Assembly (NCBI RefSeq): GCF_000062885.1
Contig: NC_009142.1
Coordinates: forward strand, 2,283,584-2,347,583
Reading direction: 5' to 3'
Origin: Saccharopolyspora erythraea NRRL 2338
Lineage (GTDB): Bacteria > Actinomycetota > Actinomycetes > Mycobacteriales > Pseudonocardiaceae
DNA: 64,000 nt
In this document: piece by piece, positions 40,843-50,069 of the stretch
Position numbering within the stretch: the stretch's first letter is position 1
How the letters are laid out: every line of letters begins with the position of its first letter
Notes under the pieces: generated by a model
Databases searched by the model: none
The model's input: only the letters and a program-made list of their open reading frames with translations
What the model was told of the DNA's origin: nothing
Translations under genes and position numbers: made by a program

Positions 40843-41819
40843 GCACCGGAGACGACGGCACCGTGCGAGCGGTGGCGCTGGGCGGCGGTCACGGCCTGCA
40901 GGCGACGCTTTCGGCGCTGCGGCGGATCACCTCGGAGGTGACCGCCGTGGTCACCGTCGCCGACGACGGCGGCTCCTCCGGCAGGCTTCGGCGCGAGCTG
41001 GGCCTGCTGCCACCCGGCGACCTGCGCAAGGCCCTGGCCGCGCTGTCCGACACCGACCGCCGGGTGTGGTCGGAGGTCTTCGAGCACCGCTTCGGCGGCA
41101 ACGGCGCGCTGGCCGGCCACTCGGTCGGCAACCTGGTGCTCGCGGGCCTGCTGGAGGTCCTCGGCGACCCCGTCGCGGTGCTCGACCAGGCGTGCGAGCT
41201 GCTGGGCGTGCGCGGCCGGGTGCTGCCGATGTCGAGCACCCCGCTGGACATGGAGGGCGACGTCGTCGGGCTCGACTCGGACCCCGCCGCCATTCGCACG
41301 ATCCGGGGACAAGTCGCATTGGCAAGTACGCCCGGTCGGGTGAAGCAGGTGCGGCTCTACTCCAGCAACGGGGAACGGGGTGAACCCAAGGCCTGCCCGC
41401 AGGCCGTCCAGGCGGTGCTGGAAGCCGATGTTGTGCTGCTAGGACCCGGTTCCTGGTTCACCAGCGTGCTGCCGCACCTGCTCGTCCCGGAGCTGCACGA
41501 GGCGCTGGTGAACACCTCCGCGCGGCGGGTCGTGGTGCTCAACCTTGTCCCGCAACCGGGCGAGACGGCGGGATTCTCACCCGAACAGCACCTCGACGTA
41601 CTCTCGCAGCACGCACCCGCGCTGCGGGTGGACGCGGTGCTGGCCGACGCCGACTCGGTGCCGACCCCGGACCGGCTCCGCGCCGCCGCGGCAGGTCTGG
41701 GTGCGCAGACATTGCTTGATCGGGTCGCCCTGCCCGGCATGCCGGGACGGCACGATCCCGAGGCGCTGGCGGCGAGCCTGACGGCCGCGCTGGAGAGGAG
41801 GACGGACCGGTGGCGATGA
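40839..41819 (+). CDS. yvcK: YvcK/CofD-like protein (UDP-sugar-binding, gluconeogenesis factor)
   Basis: A 326-residue protein of the YvcK branch of the CofD fold. It begins [20 protein letters not shown] and has [20 protein letters not shown] and [13 protein letters not shown], then [17 protein letters not shown] and [16 protein letters not shown]. Homologues bind UDP-N-acetylglucosamine and adjust the balance between central carbon flow and wall synthesis. It starts GTG in the rapZ stop and overlaps the whiA start by ten bases. Confidence 0.93.
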   Translation: MSTGDDGTVRAVALGGGHGLQATLSALRRITSEVTAVVTVADDGGSSGRLRRELGLLPPGDLRKALAALSDTDRRVWSEVFEHRFGGNGALAGHSVGNLVLAGLLEVLGDPVAVLDQACELLGVRGRVLPMSSTPLDMEGDVVGLDSDPAAIRTIRGQVALASTPGRVKQVRLYSSNGERGEPKACPQAVQAVLEADVVLLGPGSWFTSVLPHLLVPELHEALVNTSARRVVVLNLVPQPGETAGFSPEQHLDVLSQHAPALRVDAVLADADSVPTPDRLRAAAAGLGAQTLLDRVALPGMPGRHDPEALAASLTAALERRTDRWR

Positions 41820-42790
41820 CCTCGGCGGTCAAGGACGAGCTGAGCAGGCTGTCGGTGACCAAGACCTGTTGCCGGCGATCTGAGGTGTCGTCGCTGCTGC
41901 GCTTCGCGGGCGGCCTGCACATCGTCGCGGGCCGGGTGGTGGTGGAGGCCGAGCTGGACAGCGGGTCCTCGGCGCGCCGGCTGCGCAAGGAGATCCACGA
42001 GCTGTTCGGCCACCAGTCCGACGTGCACGTGATCACCTCCGGTGGTCTGCGCAAGGGCACCCGCTACGTGGTGCGCGTGGTCAAGGACGGCGAAGGGCTG
42101 GCCCGCCAGACCGGGCTGCTCGACCCGCGCGGCCGTCCGGTGCGGGGCCTGCCCGCGCACGTGGTCTCCGGCGGCGCCTGCGACTCCGAGTCGGCGTGGC
42201 GCGGCGCCTTCCTGGCGCACGGCTCGCTGACCGAACCAGGCCGGTCCTCCTCGCTGGAGGTCACCTGCCCCGGGCCGGAGGCCGCGCTGGCCCTGGTCGG
42301 GGCCGCTCGCAGGCTGGGCATCCAGGCGAAGTCCCGCGAGGTGCGCGGGGCGGACCGGGTCGTGGTCCGCGACGGCGACGCCATCGGCGCCCTGCTCACC
42401 CGCCTCGGCGCGCACTCCAGCGTGCTGGCGTGGGAGGAGCGGCGGATGCGCCGCGAGGTCCGCGCCACGGCCAACCGGCTGGCCAACTTCGACGACGCGA
42501 ACCTGCGGCGCTCGGCGCGCGCGGCGGTCGCCGCGGCGGCCAGGGTGGAGCGGGCGCTGGAGCTGCTCGGACCCACGGCGCCGGACCACCTGCTGGTCGC
42601 GGGCAAGCTGCGCCTCTCGCACCGCCAGGCGTCGCTGGAGGAGCTCGGCCAGCTCGCCGAGCCCCCGATGACCAAGGACGCCGTGGCAGGCCGCATCCGC
42701 CGCCTCCTTGCCATGGCCGACAAGCGCGCCCGCGAACTCGGCCTCCCCGACACCGAATCCGCCGTAACGGCGGAGATGTTGGAGGCGTGA
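41810..42790 (+). CDS. whiA: Sporulation regulator WhiA
   Basis: A 326-residue DNA-binding protein. The N-terminal two thirds is a degenerate LAGLIDADG homing-endonuclease fold ([40 protein letters not shown]), and the C-terminus is a helix-turn-helix ([33 protein letters not shown]). In Streptomyces it works with WhiB to switch on sporulation genes. Start GTG at 41810 gives the usual [16 protein letters not shown] 41816 is an alternative. The stop codon lies inside a family 2 hairpin. Confidence 0.95.
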   Translation: MAMTSAVKDELSRLSVTKTCCRRSEVSSLLRFAGGLHIVAGRVVVEAELDSGSSARRLRKEIHELFGHQSDVHVITSGGLRKGTRYVVRVVKDGEGLARQTGLLDPRGRPVRGLPAHVVSGGACDSESAWRGAFLAHGSLTEPGRSSSLEVTCPGPEAALALVGAARRLGIQAKSREVRGADRVVVRDGDAIGALLTRLGAHSSVLAWEERRMRREVRATANRLANFDDANLRRSARAAVAAAARVERALELLGPTAPDHLLVAGKLRLSHRQASLEELGQLAEPPMTKDAVAGRIRRLLAMADKRARELGLPDTESAVTAEMLEA

Positions 42791-42846
42791 CGCTCCGCGT
42801 CACGAGGCCGCCCTAACGGCATCCGTGCGAAGCACGGATGAGTCAG
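42785..42846 (-). repeat. Family 2 three-hairpin repeat, copy 3
   Basis: Read on the minus strand: CTGACTCATCCGTGC-TTC-GCACGGATG, then GCCG-TTAGGG-CGGC, then CGTGACGC-GGA-GCGTCACG. All three stems are perfect. The whiA stop codon (42788-42790) is inside the last stem. Same plan as 43130-43193 and 44185-44281, but inverted on the map. Confidence 0.8.
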
Positions 42847-43129
42847 GGTCCGAAGCGCCTTGCGTTCAAGTGCCGGAGGTTCCCACCCAAGCCGGGGACG
42901 TCATCCTCCGGCCGAAAGCCCGGCCCCGCCCCGCTGTCGGGCATCAGGGCCTTTCCGTCGGCCATCCACCGCTTCCCGCCCGCAAGACGAAACCGCAGTA
43001 GCCCGGAGCCGCACCGCTCCGGGCTACTGCGCATTCGACGGCTTGCCAATCCGCCCTGCAGGCCGCGAGACCCGGCACGACTCGCCTCGCCGGCCGCGCC
43101 GCGGCACCGGCGGTAGAGCCTGTCGGATC
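42847..43129. other. Gap between whiA repeat and GH16 repeat
   Basis: No gene is supported. A minus-strand frame of 68 codons (42843-43049) has no ribosome site or known family. The main content is the terminator at 42995-43030 and the flanking family 2 copies. Confidence 0.4.
42995..43030. terminator. Bidirectional terminator between whiA and the GH16 gene
   Basis: GCAGTAGCCCGGAGC and GCTCCGGGCTACTGC are perfect 15-base arms around a six-base loop. It lies about midway between the convergent whiA and GH16 genes. Confidence 0.8.
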
Positions 43130-43193
43130 GTGACTCATCCCCGCTTCGCGCGGATGGCGCTCACGCGCCCTTCTACGCGCCTCGCGCGTAGAC
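43130..43193 (+). repeat. Family 2 three-hairpin repeat, copy 1
   Basis: GTGACTCATCCCCGC-TTC-GCGCGGATG (one mismatch), then GGCGC-TCAC-GCGCC, then TCTACGCG-CCT-CGCGTAGA. The stop codon of the GH16 gene on the minus strand is inside the third stem. Confidence 0.8.
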
Positions 43194-44135
43194 AGCCACG
43201 TAGTCCACGACCATCGGATGTCCGGGTTCGGTCGCCGCGGTCGGGGTGGCGTGTCCGGCCACGCCGTCGGGGAAGGCGCCGCCCATCGCGACGTTGAGGA
43301 GCAGGAAGTAGCCCTCGTGCGAGGTCATGTTCTGCCACGCCGTCGGGCTCACCTGCGACTCCGACACCGAGTGGTACTGCTGGCCGTCGACGTACCAGCG
43401 CAGCTGCTCCTGCGCGCCGGAGCGGTCCCATTCGAAGCGGAACGTGTGGAAGTCCTGCTGGCACGGCTGTCCCGGGCACTCCCGGCTCCCGCCGAGCCCG
43501 TTGTTCTCGTTGCACGAGCCGCCGGGTGCGACGTCGCAGTGCAGGACGCCGTGGACGTTGTTCTGCCCGTTGACGTTCTCCATGACGTCGAACTCGCCGA
43601 TTCCCGGCCAGTTCCAGTAGTTCCCGCGGTAGGGCGCCCCGAGCGCCCAGAACGCGGGCCAGTAGCCCAGCGCGGCCTCACCGGTGACGTCGGGCATCCT
43701 GATCCGCGCTTCGAGCCGCATGACGCCGCCCTCGGCCGCCTTGAAGTCCGCGCGCCGGGTCTCGATGCGGGCCGAGGTCCAGCCGCCCGACCCGTCGCGC
43801 AGCGGCGTGATCCGCAGGTTGCCCTGGCCGTCGTGGCTGAGGTTGGCGGGATCGCCGGTGTAGTTCTGGATCTCCCCGGTGCCCCAGTTCGCCGGACCGC
43901 CGGGGTAGGAGTGCCCGGTGTCGACGATCCACTCGCCGGAAGGCCCGGAACCCGCCGGGCCGGTGAAGTCGTCGCCGAAGGCCAGCGTCCAGCCCGGCTC
44001 CGGCGGCGGGACGTCGGCCTGCGCCGGGACGGTGGCCAGCCCGGTGAGGGTGAGGCCGAGGGCGAGCGACAGGCCGGCGACGCGTCGGCGGCGGTGCGGG
44101 GTTCGCGCGGTGCGGGGCAGTGGGGGTCGGGGCAT
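43173..44135 (-). CDS. Secreted family 16 glycoside hydrolase (endo-beta-1,3-glucanase-like)
   Basis: A 320-residue exported enzyme with a signal peptide ending about PAQA-DVPPP (residue 40). The GH16 catalytic motif is GIGEFDVMENV: nucleophile Glu181, Asp183 and acid/base Glu186. Upstream are WGTGEIQNYTGDPANLS and IETRRADF, and downstream DFHTFRFEWD, matching laminarinase-type beta-glucanases. It would degrade beta-1,3 or mixed-linked glucans outside the cell. A LacI-type operator lies about 180 bases upstream. Family 2 repeats stand at both ends in the same orientation. Confidence 0.92.
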   Translation of the reverse strand: MPRPPLPRTARTPHRRRRVAGLSLALGLTLTGLATVPAQADVPPPEPGWTLAFGDDFTGPAGSGPSGEWIVDTGHSYPGGPANWGTGEIQNYTGDPANLSHDGQGNLRITPLRDGSGGWTSARIETRRADFKAAEGGVMRLEARIRMPDVTGEAALGYWPAFWALGAPYRGNYWNWPGIGEFDVMENVNGQNNVHGVLHCDVAPGGSCNENNGLGGSRECPGQPCQQDFHTFRFEWDRSGAQEQLRWYVDGQQYHSVSESQVSPTAWQNMTSHEGYFLLLNVAMGGAFPDGVAGHATPTAATEPGHPMVVDYVAVYARGA

Positions 44136-44184
44136 CAGGGTTCGCCTTCCTTCCGGACACCGGTCGTTGGGCCCCAGTGGGGCC

Positions 44185-44281
44185 GTGACTCATCCGCGCT
44201 CCGCGCGGATGGCGCCAGGGCGCCCTCATGACGCTGCGCGTCATGTGCCGCCAGGGCGCCCTCGTGGCGCGGAGCGCCGTG
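44185..44281 (+). repeat. Family 2 three-hairpin repeat, copy 2, with duplicated last module
   Basis: GTGACTCATCCGCGC-TCC-GCGCGGATG, then GGCGCC-AG-GGCGCC, then CATGACGC-TGC-GCGTCATG. A second GCCAGGGCGCCCTCxTG module follows, ending in GGCGC-GGA-GCGCC (to about 44281). It lies between the LacI-type operator and the GH16 start, so it would be in the GH16 5' leader. Confidence 0.8.
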
Positions 44282-44315
44282 CGGGACCGGTGCAGAGACG
44301 TCGGTCACGGGTATA

Positions 44316-45581
<1,266 letters not shown>

Positions 45582-45609
45582 ACCCGAAGTCCCACTGCAG
45601 GAGCAGACC

Positions 45610-46812
45610 GTGAAGAACCTTGACGATCTGCTGTCCGAAGGCGTCCGGGGTCGGCGCGTGCTCGTGCGCGCCGACCTCAACGTGCCGCTGGACGGCGACA
45701 GGATCACCGACGACGGCCGGGTGCGGGCGTCGTTGCCGACGATCGAGAAGCTGACCGGCGCGGGCGCGCGGGTCGTGGTCACCGCCCACCTCGGGCGTCC
45801 CAAGGGCGAGCCGGACCCGAAGTTCTCGCTGGCCCCGGTCGCCGCCAGGCTCGGCGAGCTGCTCGGCGCCGACGTCGCCCTCGCCGGTGACGTGGTCGGC
45901 GAGTCGGCGAAGTCGGCGGTGGCGGCCCAGGCCGACGGTTCGGTGGTGCTGCTGGAGAACGTCCGCTTCGACGCCCGCGAGACCAGCAAGGACGACGCCG
46001 AGCGCGGTGCGCTGGCCGACGAGCTGGCCGCGCTGGTCGGTGACGGCGCCGCCTTCGTCTCCGACGGTTTCGGCGTGGTGCACCGCAAGCAGGCATCGGT
46101 CTACGACATCGCCAAGCGGGTGCCGGGCTACGCCGGCGGACTGGTGCTGTCGGAGGTCGAGGTGCTCCGCACGCTCACCGGCGACCCGCGGCGCCCGTAC
46201 GCGGTGGTGCTGGGCGGCTCGAAGGTCTCCGACAAGCTGGGCGTGATCCAGGCGCTGCTGCCCAAGGTCGACAAGCTGCTGATCGGCGGCGGCATGGCCT
46301 ACACGTTCCTGGCCGCCCAGGGCCACAGCGTGGGCAAGTCGCTGCTGCAGCAGGACCAGGTCGAGTCCACCTGCAAGCTGCTGGAGGAGCACGGCGACAA
46401 GCTCGTGCTGCCGGTGGACGTCGTGGTCGCCGACCGCTTCGCCGCCGACGCCGAGTCCCGCGTGGTCGACGCCGACGCGATCCCGGCCGACTGGATGGGC
46501 CTGGACATCGGCCCGCGCAGCGTGGAGCTGTTCGCGGGCATCCTGGCCGGCTCCAGGACGGTGTTCTGGAACGGCCCGGCCGGTGTCTTCGAGTTCCCCG
46601 CGTTCGCCGAGGGGACCCGCGGCATCGCGCAGGCCATCGTGGACTCCGGGTCGTTCAGCGTCGTCGGCGGCGGCGACTCGGCCGCCGCGGTGCGCAGCCT
46701 CGGCCTGCCCGAGGACGGCTTCTCCCACATCTCCACCGGTGGCGGTGCCTCCCTGGAGTACCTGGAGGGCAAGGAGCTCCCCGGTGTCTCGGTGCTCGAG
46801 GAGGGACGCTGA
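45610..46812 (+). CDS. pgk: Phosphoglycerate kinase
   Basis: Transfers phosphate from 1,3-bisphosphoglycerate to ADP. The 400-residue two-domain kinase has [20 protein letters not shown] near 19-38, [20 protein letters not shown], the hinge region [14 protein letters not shown] near 199, and nucleotide motif [13 protein letters not shown] with [14 protein letters not shown]. Start GTG at 45610 after GCAGGAG. It lies 28 bases after gap and two bases before tpiA. Confidence 0.97.
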   Translation: MKNLDDLLSEGVRGRRVLVRADLNVPLDGDRITDDGRVRASLPTIEKLTGAGARVVVTAHLGRPKGEPDPKFSLAPVAARLGELLGADVALAGDVVGESAKSAVAAQADGSVVLLENVRFDARETSKDDAERGALADELAALVGDGAAFVSDGFGVVHRKQASVYDIAKRVPGYAGGLVLSEVEVLRTLTGDPRRPYAVVLGGSKVSDKLGVIQALLPKVDKLLIGGGMAYTFLAAQGHSVGKSLLQQDQVESTCKLLEEHGDKLVLPVDVVVADRFAADAESRVVDADAIPADWMGLDIGPRSVELFAGILAGSRTVFWNGPAGVFEFPAFAEGTRGIAQAIVDSGSFSVVGGGDSAAAVRSLGLPEDGFSHISTGGGASLEYLEGKELPGVSVLEEGR

Positions 46813-46814
46813 GC

Positions 46815-47600
46815 ATGGCCAGGCAACCGCTGATCGCGGGCAACTGGAAGATGAACCTCAACCACCTCGAGGCCATCGCCCTGGTGCAGAAGATCGCCTT
46901 CTCCCTGCCGGAGAAGTACTTCGCCAAGGTCGAGGTGGCGGTGATCCCGCCGTTCACCGACATCCGCAGCGTGCAGACGCTGATCGACGGCGACAAGCTC
47001 CTGCTCAAGCACGGCGCGCAGGACGTCTCCGAGCACGAGTCCGGTGCCTACACCGGTGAGGTGTCCGGCCCGATGCTGGCCAAGCTCGGCTGCAGCTACG
47101 TCGTCGTCGGCCACTCCGAACGCCGCGAGCACCACGCCGAGACCGACGAGGTCGTCAACCGCAAGGTGCGCGCGGTGCTCAAGCACGGGATGTCGCCGAT
47201 CCTCTGCGTCGGCGAGCCGCTGGAGGTGCGCGAGGCCGGCGGGCACGTCGAGCACAGCACCACCCAGCTCATCAACGCGCTCAAGGGGCTGAAAACCGAG
47301 CAGATTCGCCAGGTCGTGGTGGCTTACGAGCCGGTGTGGGCGATCGGGACCGGTAAGGTCGCGACCGCGGCGGACGCGCAGGAGGTGTGCGCGGCGCTGC
47401 GGACCGCCCTGGCGGACAAGTACGGCAAGGAGATCGCCGACGAGGTCCGGGTCCTCTACGGGGGCTCGGTGAAGTCCAGCAACATCGGCGAGCTCATCGG
47501 CCAGAACGACGTCGACGGCGCTCTGGTCGGCGGGGCCAGCCTCAACGGCGACGAGTTCACCAAGCTCAGCGCCATGGCCGCGGGCGGACCCCTGCCGTGA
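46815..47600 (+). CDS. tpiA: Triosephosphate isomerase
   Basis: Interconverts dihydroxyacetone phosphate and glyceraldehyde 3-phosphate. The 261-residue barrel has [19 protein letters not shown] (substrate Lys), [11 protein letters not shown] (electrophilic His), [14 protein letters not shown] (catalytic Glu) and the phosphate loop [17 protein letters not shown]. It is immediately downstream of pgk. An inverted repeat (CCGGGCCGCT with AGCGGCCCGG, 47612-47660) lies in the following gap. Confidence 0.97.
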   Translation: MARQPLIAGNWKMNLNHLEAIALVQKIAFSLPEKYFAKVEVAVIPPFTDIRSVQTLIDGDKLLLKHGAQDVSEHESGAYTGEVSGPMLAKLGCSYVVVGHSERREHHAETDEVVNRKVRAVLKHGMSPILCVGEPLEVREAGGHVEHSTTQLINALKGLKTEQIRQVVVAYEPVWAIGTGKVATAADAQEVCAALRTALADKYGKEIADEVRVLYGGSVKSSNIGELIGQNDVDGALVGGASLNGDEFTKLSAMAAGGPLP

Positions 47601-47697
47601 CTCGGTGAGTGCCGGGCCGCTTGAGGCGGACGGCGGTCCACTGGCTGAGAGCGGCCCGGTACTCTAGGTTGCGAACCGCTGTGCGAACGAGGACGTG

Positions 47698-47931
47698 ATG
47701 GACCTTTTCCTGAAGATCATGCTGATCGTGACGAGTGTGCTGCTGGTGCTGCTGGTGCTGCTGCACCGGGCCAAGGGCGGCGGGCTCTCCTCGCTTTTCG
47801 GCGGCGGTATGCAGTCCAGCCTGGCCGGTTCCAGCGTCGCGGAGAAGAACCTCGACCGGATGACGCTCTTCGTCATCGCGTTGTGGATCATCGCCATCGT
47901 CGGCGTCGGCCTGCTGATCAAGATCGGTTGA
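47698..47931 (+). CDS. secG: Preprotein translocase subunit SecG
   Basis: A 77-residue membrane subunit of the Sec translocon. It has two hydrophobic helices (about 7-25 and 54-74) separated by the family loop LLHRAKGGGLSSLFGGGMQS. Start is ATG at 47698 following GAGGACG; GTG at 47695 directly before is an alternative. It follows tpiA by 97 bases and may have its own promoter near TACTCT/TAGGTT at 47660-47670. Confidence 0.93.
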   Translation: MDLFLKIMLIVTSVLLVLLVLLHRAKGGGLSSLFGGGMQSSLAGSSVAEKNLDRMTLFVIALWIIAIVGVGLLIKIG

Positions 47932-47987
47932 CCGGCTGCACCCCGGGTGCAGCGGGCGACCCCGGGCCGCTTGGTGGGTGAGGATGG

Positions 47988-48329
47988 ATGACTGGTGGTA
48001 ACGCCATTCGCGGCACGCGCGTGGGGGCGGGTCCGATGGGCGAGTCGGAGCGGGGTGAGTCGGCGCCGCGCAAGCGGGTGGACTACTGGTGCGCCAACGG
48101 CCACCACACCCGGCCGTCGTTCGCCCTGGACGCCGACGTGCCGGAGCAGTGGGATTGCCCGCGTTGCGGTCTCCCGGCGGGACAGGACGAGCAGAACCCG
48201 CCGGAAGCGCGGCGCAACGAGCCTTACAAGAGTCATCTGGCCTACGTGAAGGAACGCCGCAGTGACTCCGACGGCATGGCCATCCTCGAGGAGGCGCTGT
48301 CCAAGCTGAAGGAGCGCAAGGGCCGCTGA
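47988..48329 (+). CDS. rbpA: RNA polymerase-binding protein RbpA
   Basis: A 113-residue actinobacterial transcription factor that binds RNA polymerase and housekeeping sigma and stabilises promoter opening. Visible features are the N-terminal NAIRGTRVGAGPMGESERGE, the zinc-type core (YWCANGHHTRPSF, then WDCPRCGLPAG), and the basic-linker/sigma-binding C-terminus TEPYKTH-like NEPYKSHLAYVKERRSDSDG. The start is ATG at 47988 after GTGAGGA. It has a strong terminator after it. Confidence 0.93.
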   Translation: MTGGNAIRGTRVGAGPMGESERGESAPRKRVDYWCANGHHTRPSFALDADVPEQWDCPRCGLPAGQDEQNPPEARRNEPYKSHLAYVKERRSDSDGMAILEEALSKLKERKGR

Positions 48330-48339
48330 GTGACGCCGG

Positions 48340-48375
48340 AACCGGGCGGGTGGGGATCTCCCCACCCGCCCGGTT
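48340..48375. terminator. Terminator after rbpA
   Basis: AACCGGGCGGGTGGGGA and its complement form an almost uninterrupted palindrome with a tiny loop, followed by a short T-containing run. It starts 11 bases after the rbpA stop. Confidence 0.85.
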
Positions 48376-48462
48376 CTGCTTTTGCGGGCGGCCGCGCCCG
48401 GGTGGCGGGTCGGCCCAGCGGCAGTGCTTCCCGCGACTGTCACGGTTCCGCGCGGTCGGCTG

Positions 48463-49374
48463 TCACGGTGCGCCGTACCAGCGCTGCGCGGTGCCGTGAC
48501 CGAGCATCTGGCGCTCGGCGTCGGAATGGTGGGTGAAGATCTCGCCGTAGGCGTCGAACAGCGGGCGGAAGCCCGAGCGCAGCCGTTCGATCGGCAGGTC
48601 GGAGCCGAGCATGCACCGGCCCGCACCGAAGATCTCCACGGCCGCGAGCAGCCAGCGGCGCACGCCGTCGGTGGTCCAGTCGCCGAAGACGGTGCCGAGC
48701 GCGTCGATCCGCGTCGCGACGTTGGGCTCCGCCGCCAGGGCGTCGAGCCGCTCGGTGTGCTGCTGGAAGCCTGCGTCGGTCAGGTCGGTCGGCCAGCCGA
48801 AGTGGTCGATGACGACGCGCAGGTCCGGCAACTCGCGGGCGATCCGGGCGGCCAGGTGCAGTTGCCTGCTCTCGGCCTCGATCGTGGCGACCAGGCCGTG
48901 CCGGGCGAGCAGGGCGAGGTTGTCCATGGTCCGCGGGTCGTCCAGCGGAGACCCGGTCGCCGAGCCGCCGGGAGTCAGGGCTTCGACGAACCGGACGCGC
49001 ACGCTGCGTACCAGCGGTATGCGTCGCACGCGTTCCACCAGACCCGCGAAGTCCGACGAGGCCGGGTCGCCGAGGGTCACCAGCCCGGTCACCTCGCCGC
49101 TGCCGTCGTCCTGCCGCTGCACCCATTCGGCCGCGGCGACCGGATCGGCCGCACCCGGATCGGACCACACGATGCCGCGCACGCCGCAGCCCTCGGTCTC
49201 GGTGCGGTAGTCCGCGAGCAGGTAGGTGTCGGGCAGCGACTCGTAGTCGCCCAGCAGGGCCTTGGCCGCGGTGCGGTCGGTCAGCCAGAACACCGGGTTC
49301 ACGTGCTGGTCCCACAGGTGCACGTTGGAGTCGACGAGGGGTTCGAGCGTCGACACCTTGCCGGTGGCTCCCAT
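48463..49374 (-). CDS. Amidohydrolase family 2 (COG3618-like) protein
   Basis: A 303-residue TIM-barrel hydrolase of the group that contains sugar lactonases and dicarboxylate hydrolases. It has LVDSNVHLWDQHVNP at 11-25, the strand-six region VIDHFGWPTDL and the final metal-ligand block GSDLPIERL. The usual first motif is HxH (DTHVHLWD); here the first His is Asn, so a metal ligand is missing and activity may be altered. Start is ATG at 49374; the longer frame is unsupported. Divergent from the RraA-like gene. Confidence 0.8.
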   Translation of the reverse strand: MGATGKVSTLEPLVDSNVHLWDQHVNPVFWLTDRTAAKALLGDYESLPDTYLLADYRTETEGCGVRGIVWSDPGAADPVAAAEWVQRQDDGSGEVTGLVTLGDPASSDFAGLVERVRRIPLVRSVRVRFVEALTPGGSATGSPLDDPRTMDNLALLARHGLVATIEAESRQLHLAARIARELPDLRVVIDHFGWPTDLTDAGFQQHTERLDALAAEPNVATRIDALGTVFGDWTTDGVRRWLLAAVEIFGAGRCMLGSDLPIERLRSGFRPLFDAYGEIFTHHSDAERQMLGHGTAQRWYGAP

Positions 49375-49528
49375 CGCCCGACGATAGAGCGGGGCGCCCC
49401 CTCGCGCCGCGCGTGCGCACTGTTCGCGGGGGCTGGAACCCGGTGTGGCGTTGCTCGCGACCGCGATTCCGGTACCGGGCGGAGCCGATACGCTCACGCC
49501 ACTTCTGGAGACGTCGCGTGGAGGAACC

Positions 49529-50005
49529 ATGGATCTGTCGACCGCTGACCTCGCCGACCGGGAAGGCCCGTCGGTTCGCAGCTGCGACGTGCAGCTCCGC
49601 AACTACGGGGGCCGCGCGGTGTTCTCCGGCCGGATCCGCACGGTGCGCTGCTTCCAGGACAACGCGCTGCTCAAGCAGGTGCTCTCCGGGCCCGGCGAGG
49701 GCGACGTGCTGGTCGTCGACGGTGGCGGCTCGGTGCACACGGCGCTGATCGGGGACCTGATCGCCGAGCTCGGCCGTTCCAACGGCTGGAGCGGCGTCGT
49801 GGTGCACGGCGCGGTGCGCGACTCGGCCGTGCTGGCCGGGATGGAGTTCGGTGTGAAGGCGCTGGGCACCAACCCGCGCAAGAGCACCAAGACCGGCGAG
49901 GGCGTGCTCGACGAGGTGGTGTCCTTCGGCGGCGTCGACTTCGTGCCGGGCGAACACCTGGTCAGCGACACCGACGGCATCGTCGTCGTGGCCTCCGCGG
50001 ACTGA
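49529..50005 (+). CDS. RraA-like protein (HMG/CHA aldolase family)
   Basis: A 158-residue trimer-forming protein of the RraA/4-hydroxy-4-methyl-2-oxoglutarate aldolase family. It begins [10 protein letters not shown]-like [13 protein letters not shown] and has [20 protein letters not shown], the signature [20 protein letters not shown] and [16 protein letters not shown]. The conserved Gly/Arg/Asp needed for metal-dependent aldolase or oxaloacetate decarboxylase activity are present. Start ATG at 49529 follows GTGGAGGAACC. The divergent amidohydrolase may act in the same catabolic route. Confidence 0.85.
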   Translation: MDLSTADLADREGPSVRSCDVQLRNYGGRAVFSGRIRTVRCFQDNALLKQVLSGPGEGDVLVVDGGGSVHTALIGDLIAELGRSNGWSGVVVHGAVRDSAVLAGMEFGVKALGTNPRKSTKTGEGVLDEVVSFGGVDFVPGEHLVSDTDGIVVVASAD

Positions 50006-50069
50006 GCACGCCGCGGGCTGGTCTGCGAGGCTGTCGGGAAGAACCGATCGACAGCGGGGCGCGCAGGTT

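Noticed and set aside
42843-43049. Small minus-strand ORF between whiA and the GH16 gene
   Set aside because: No ribosome site, no known family, and it overlaps a terminator hairpin and a repeat.
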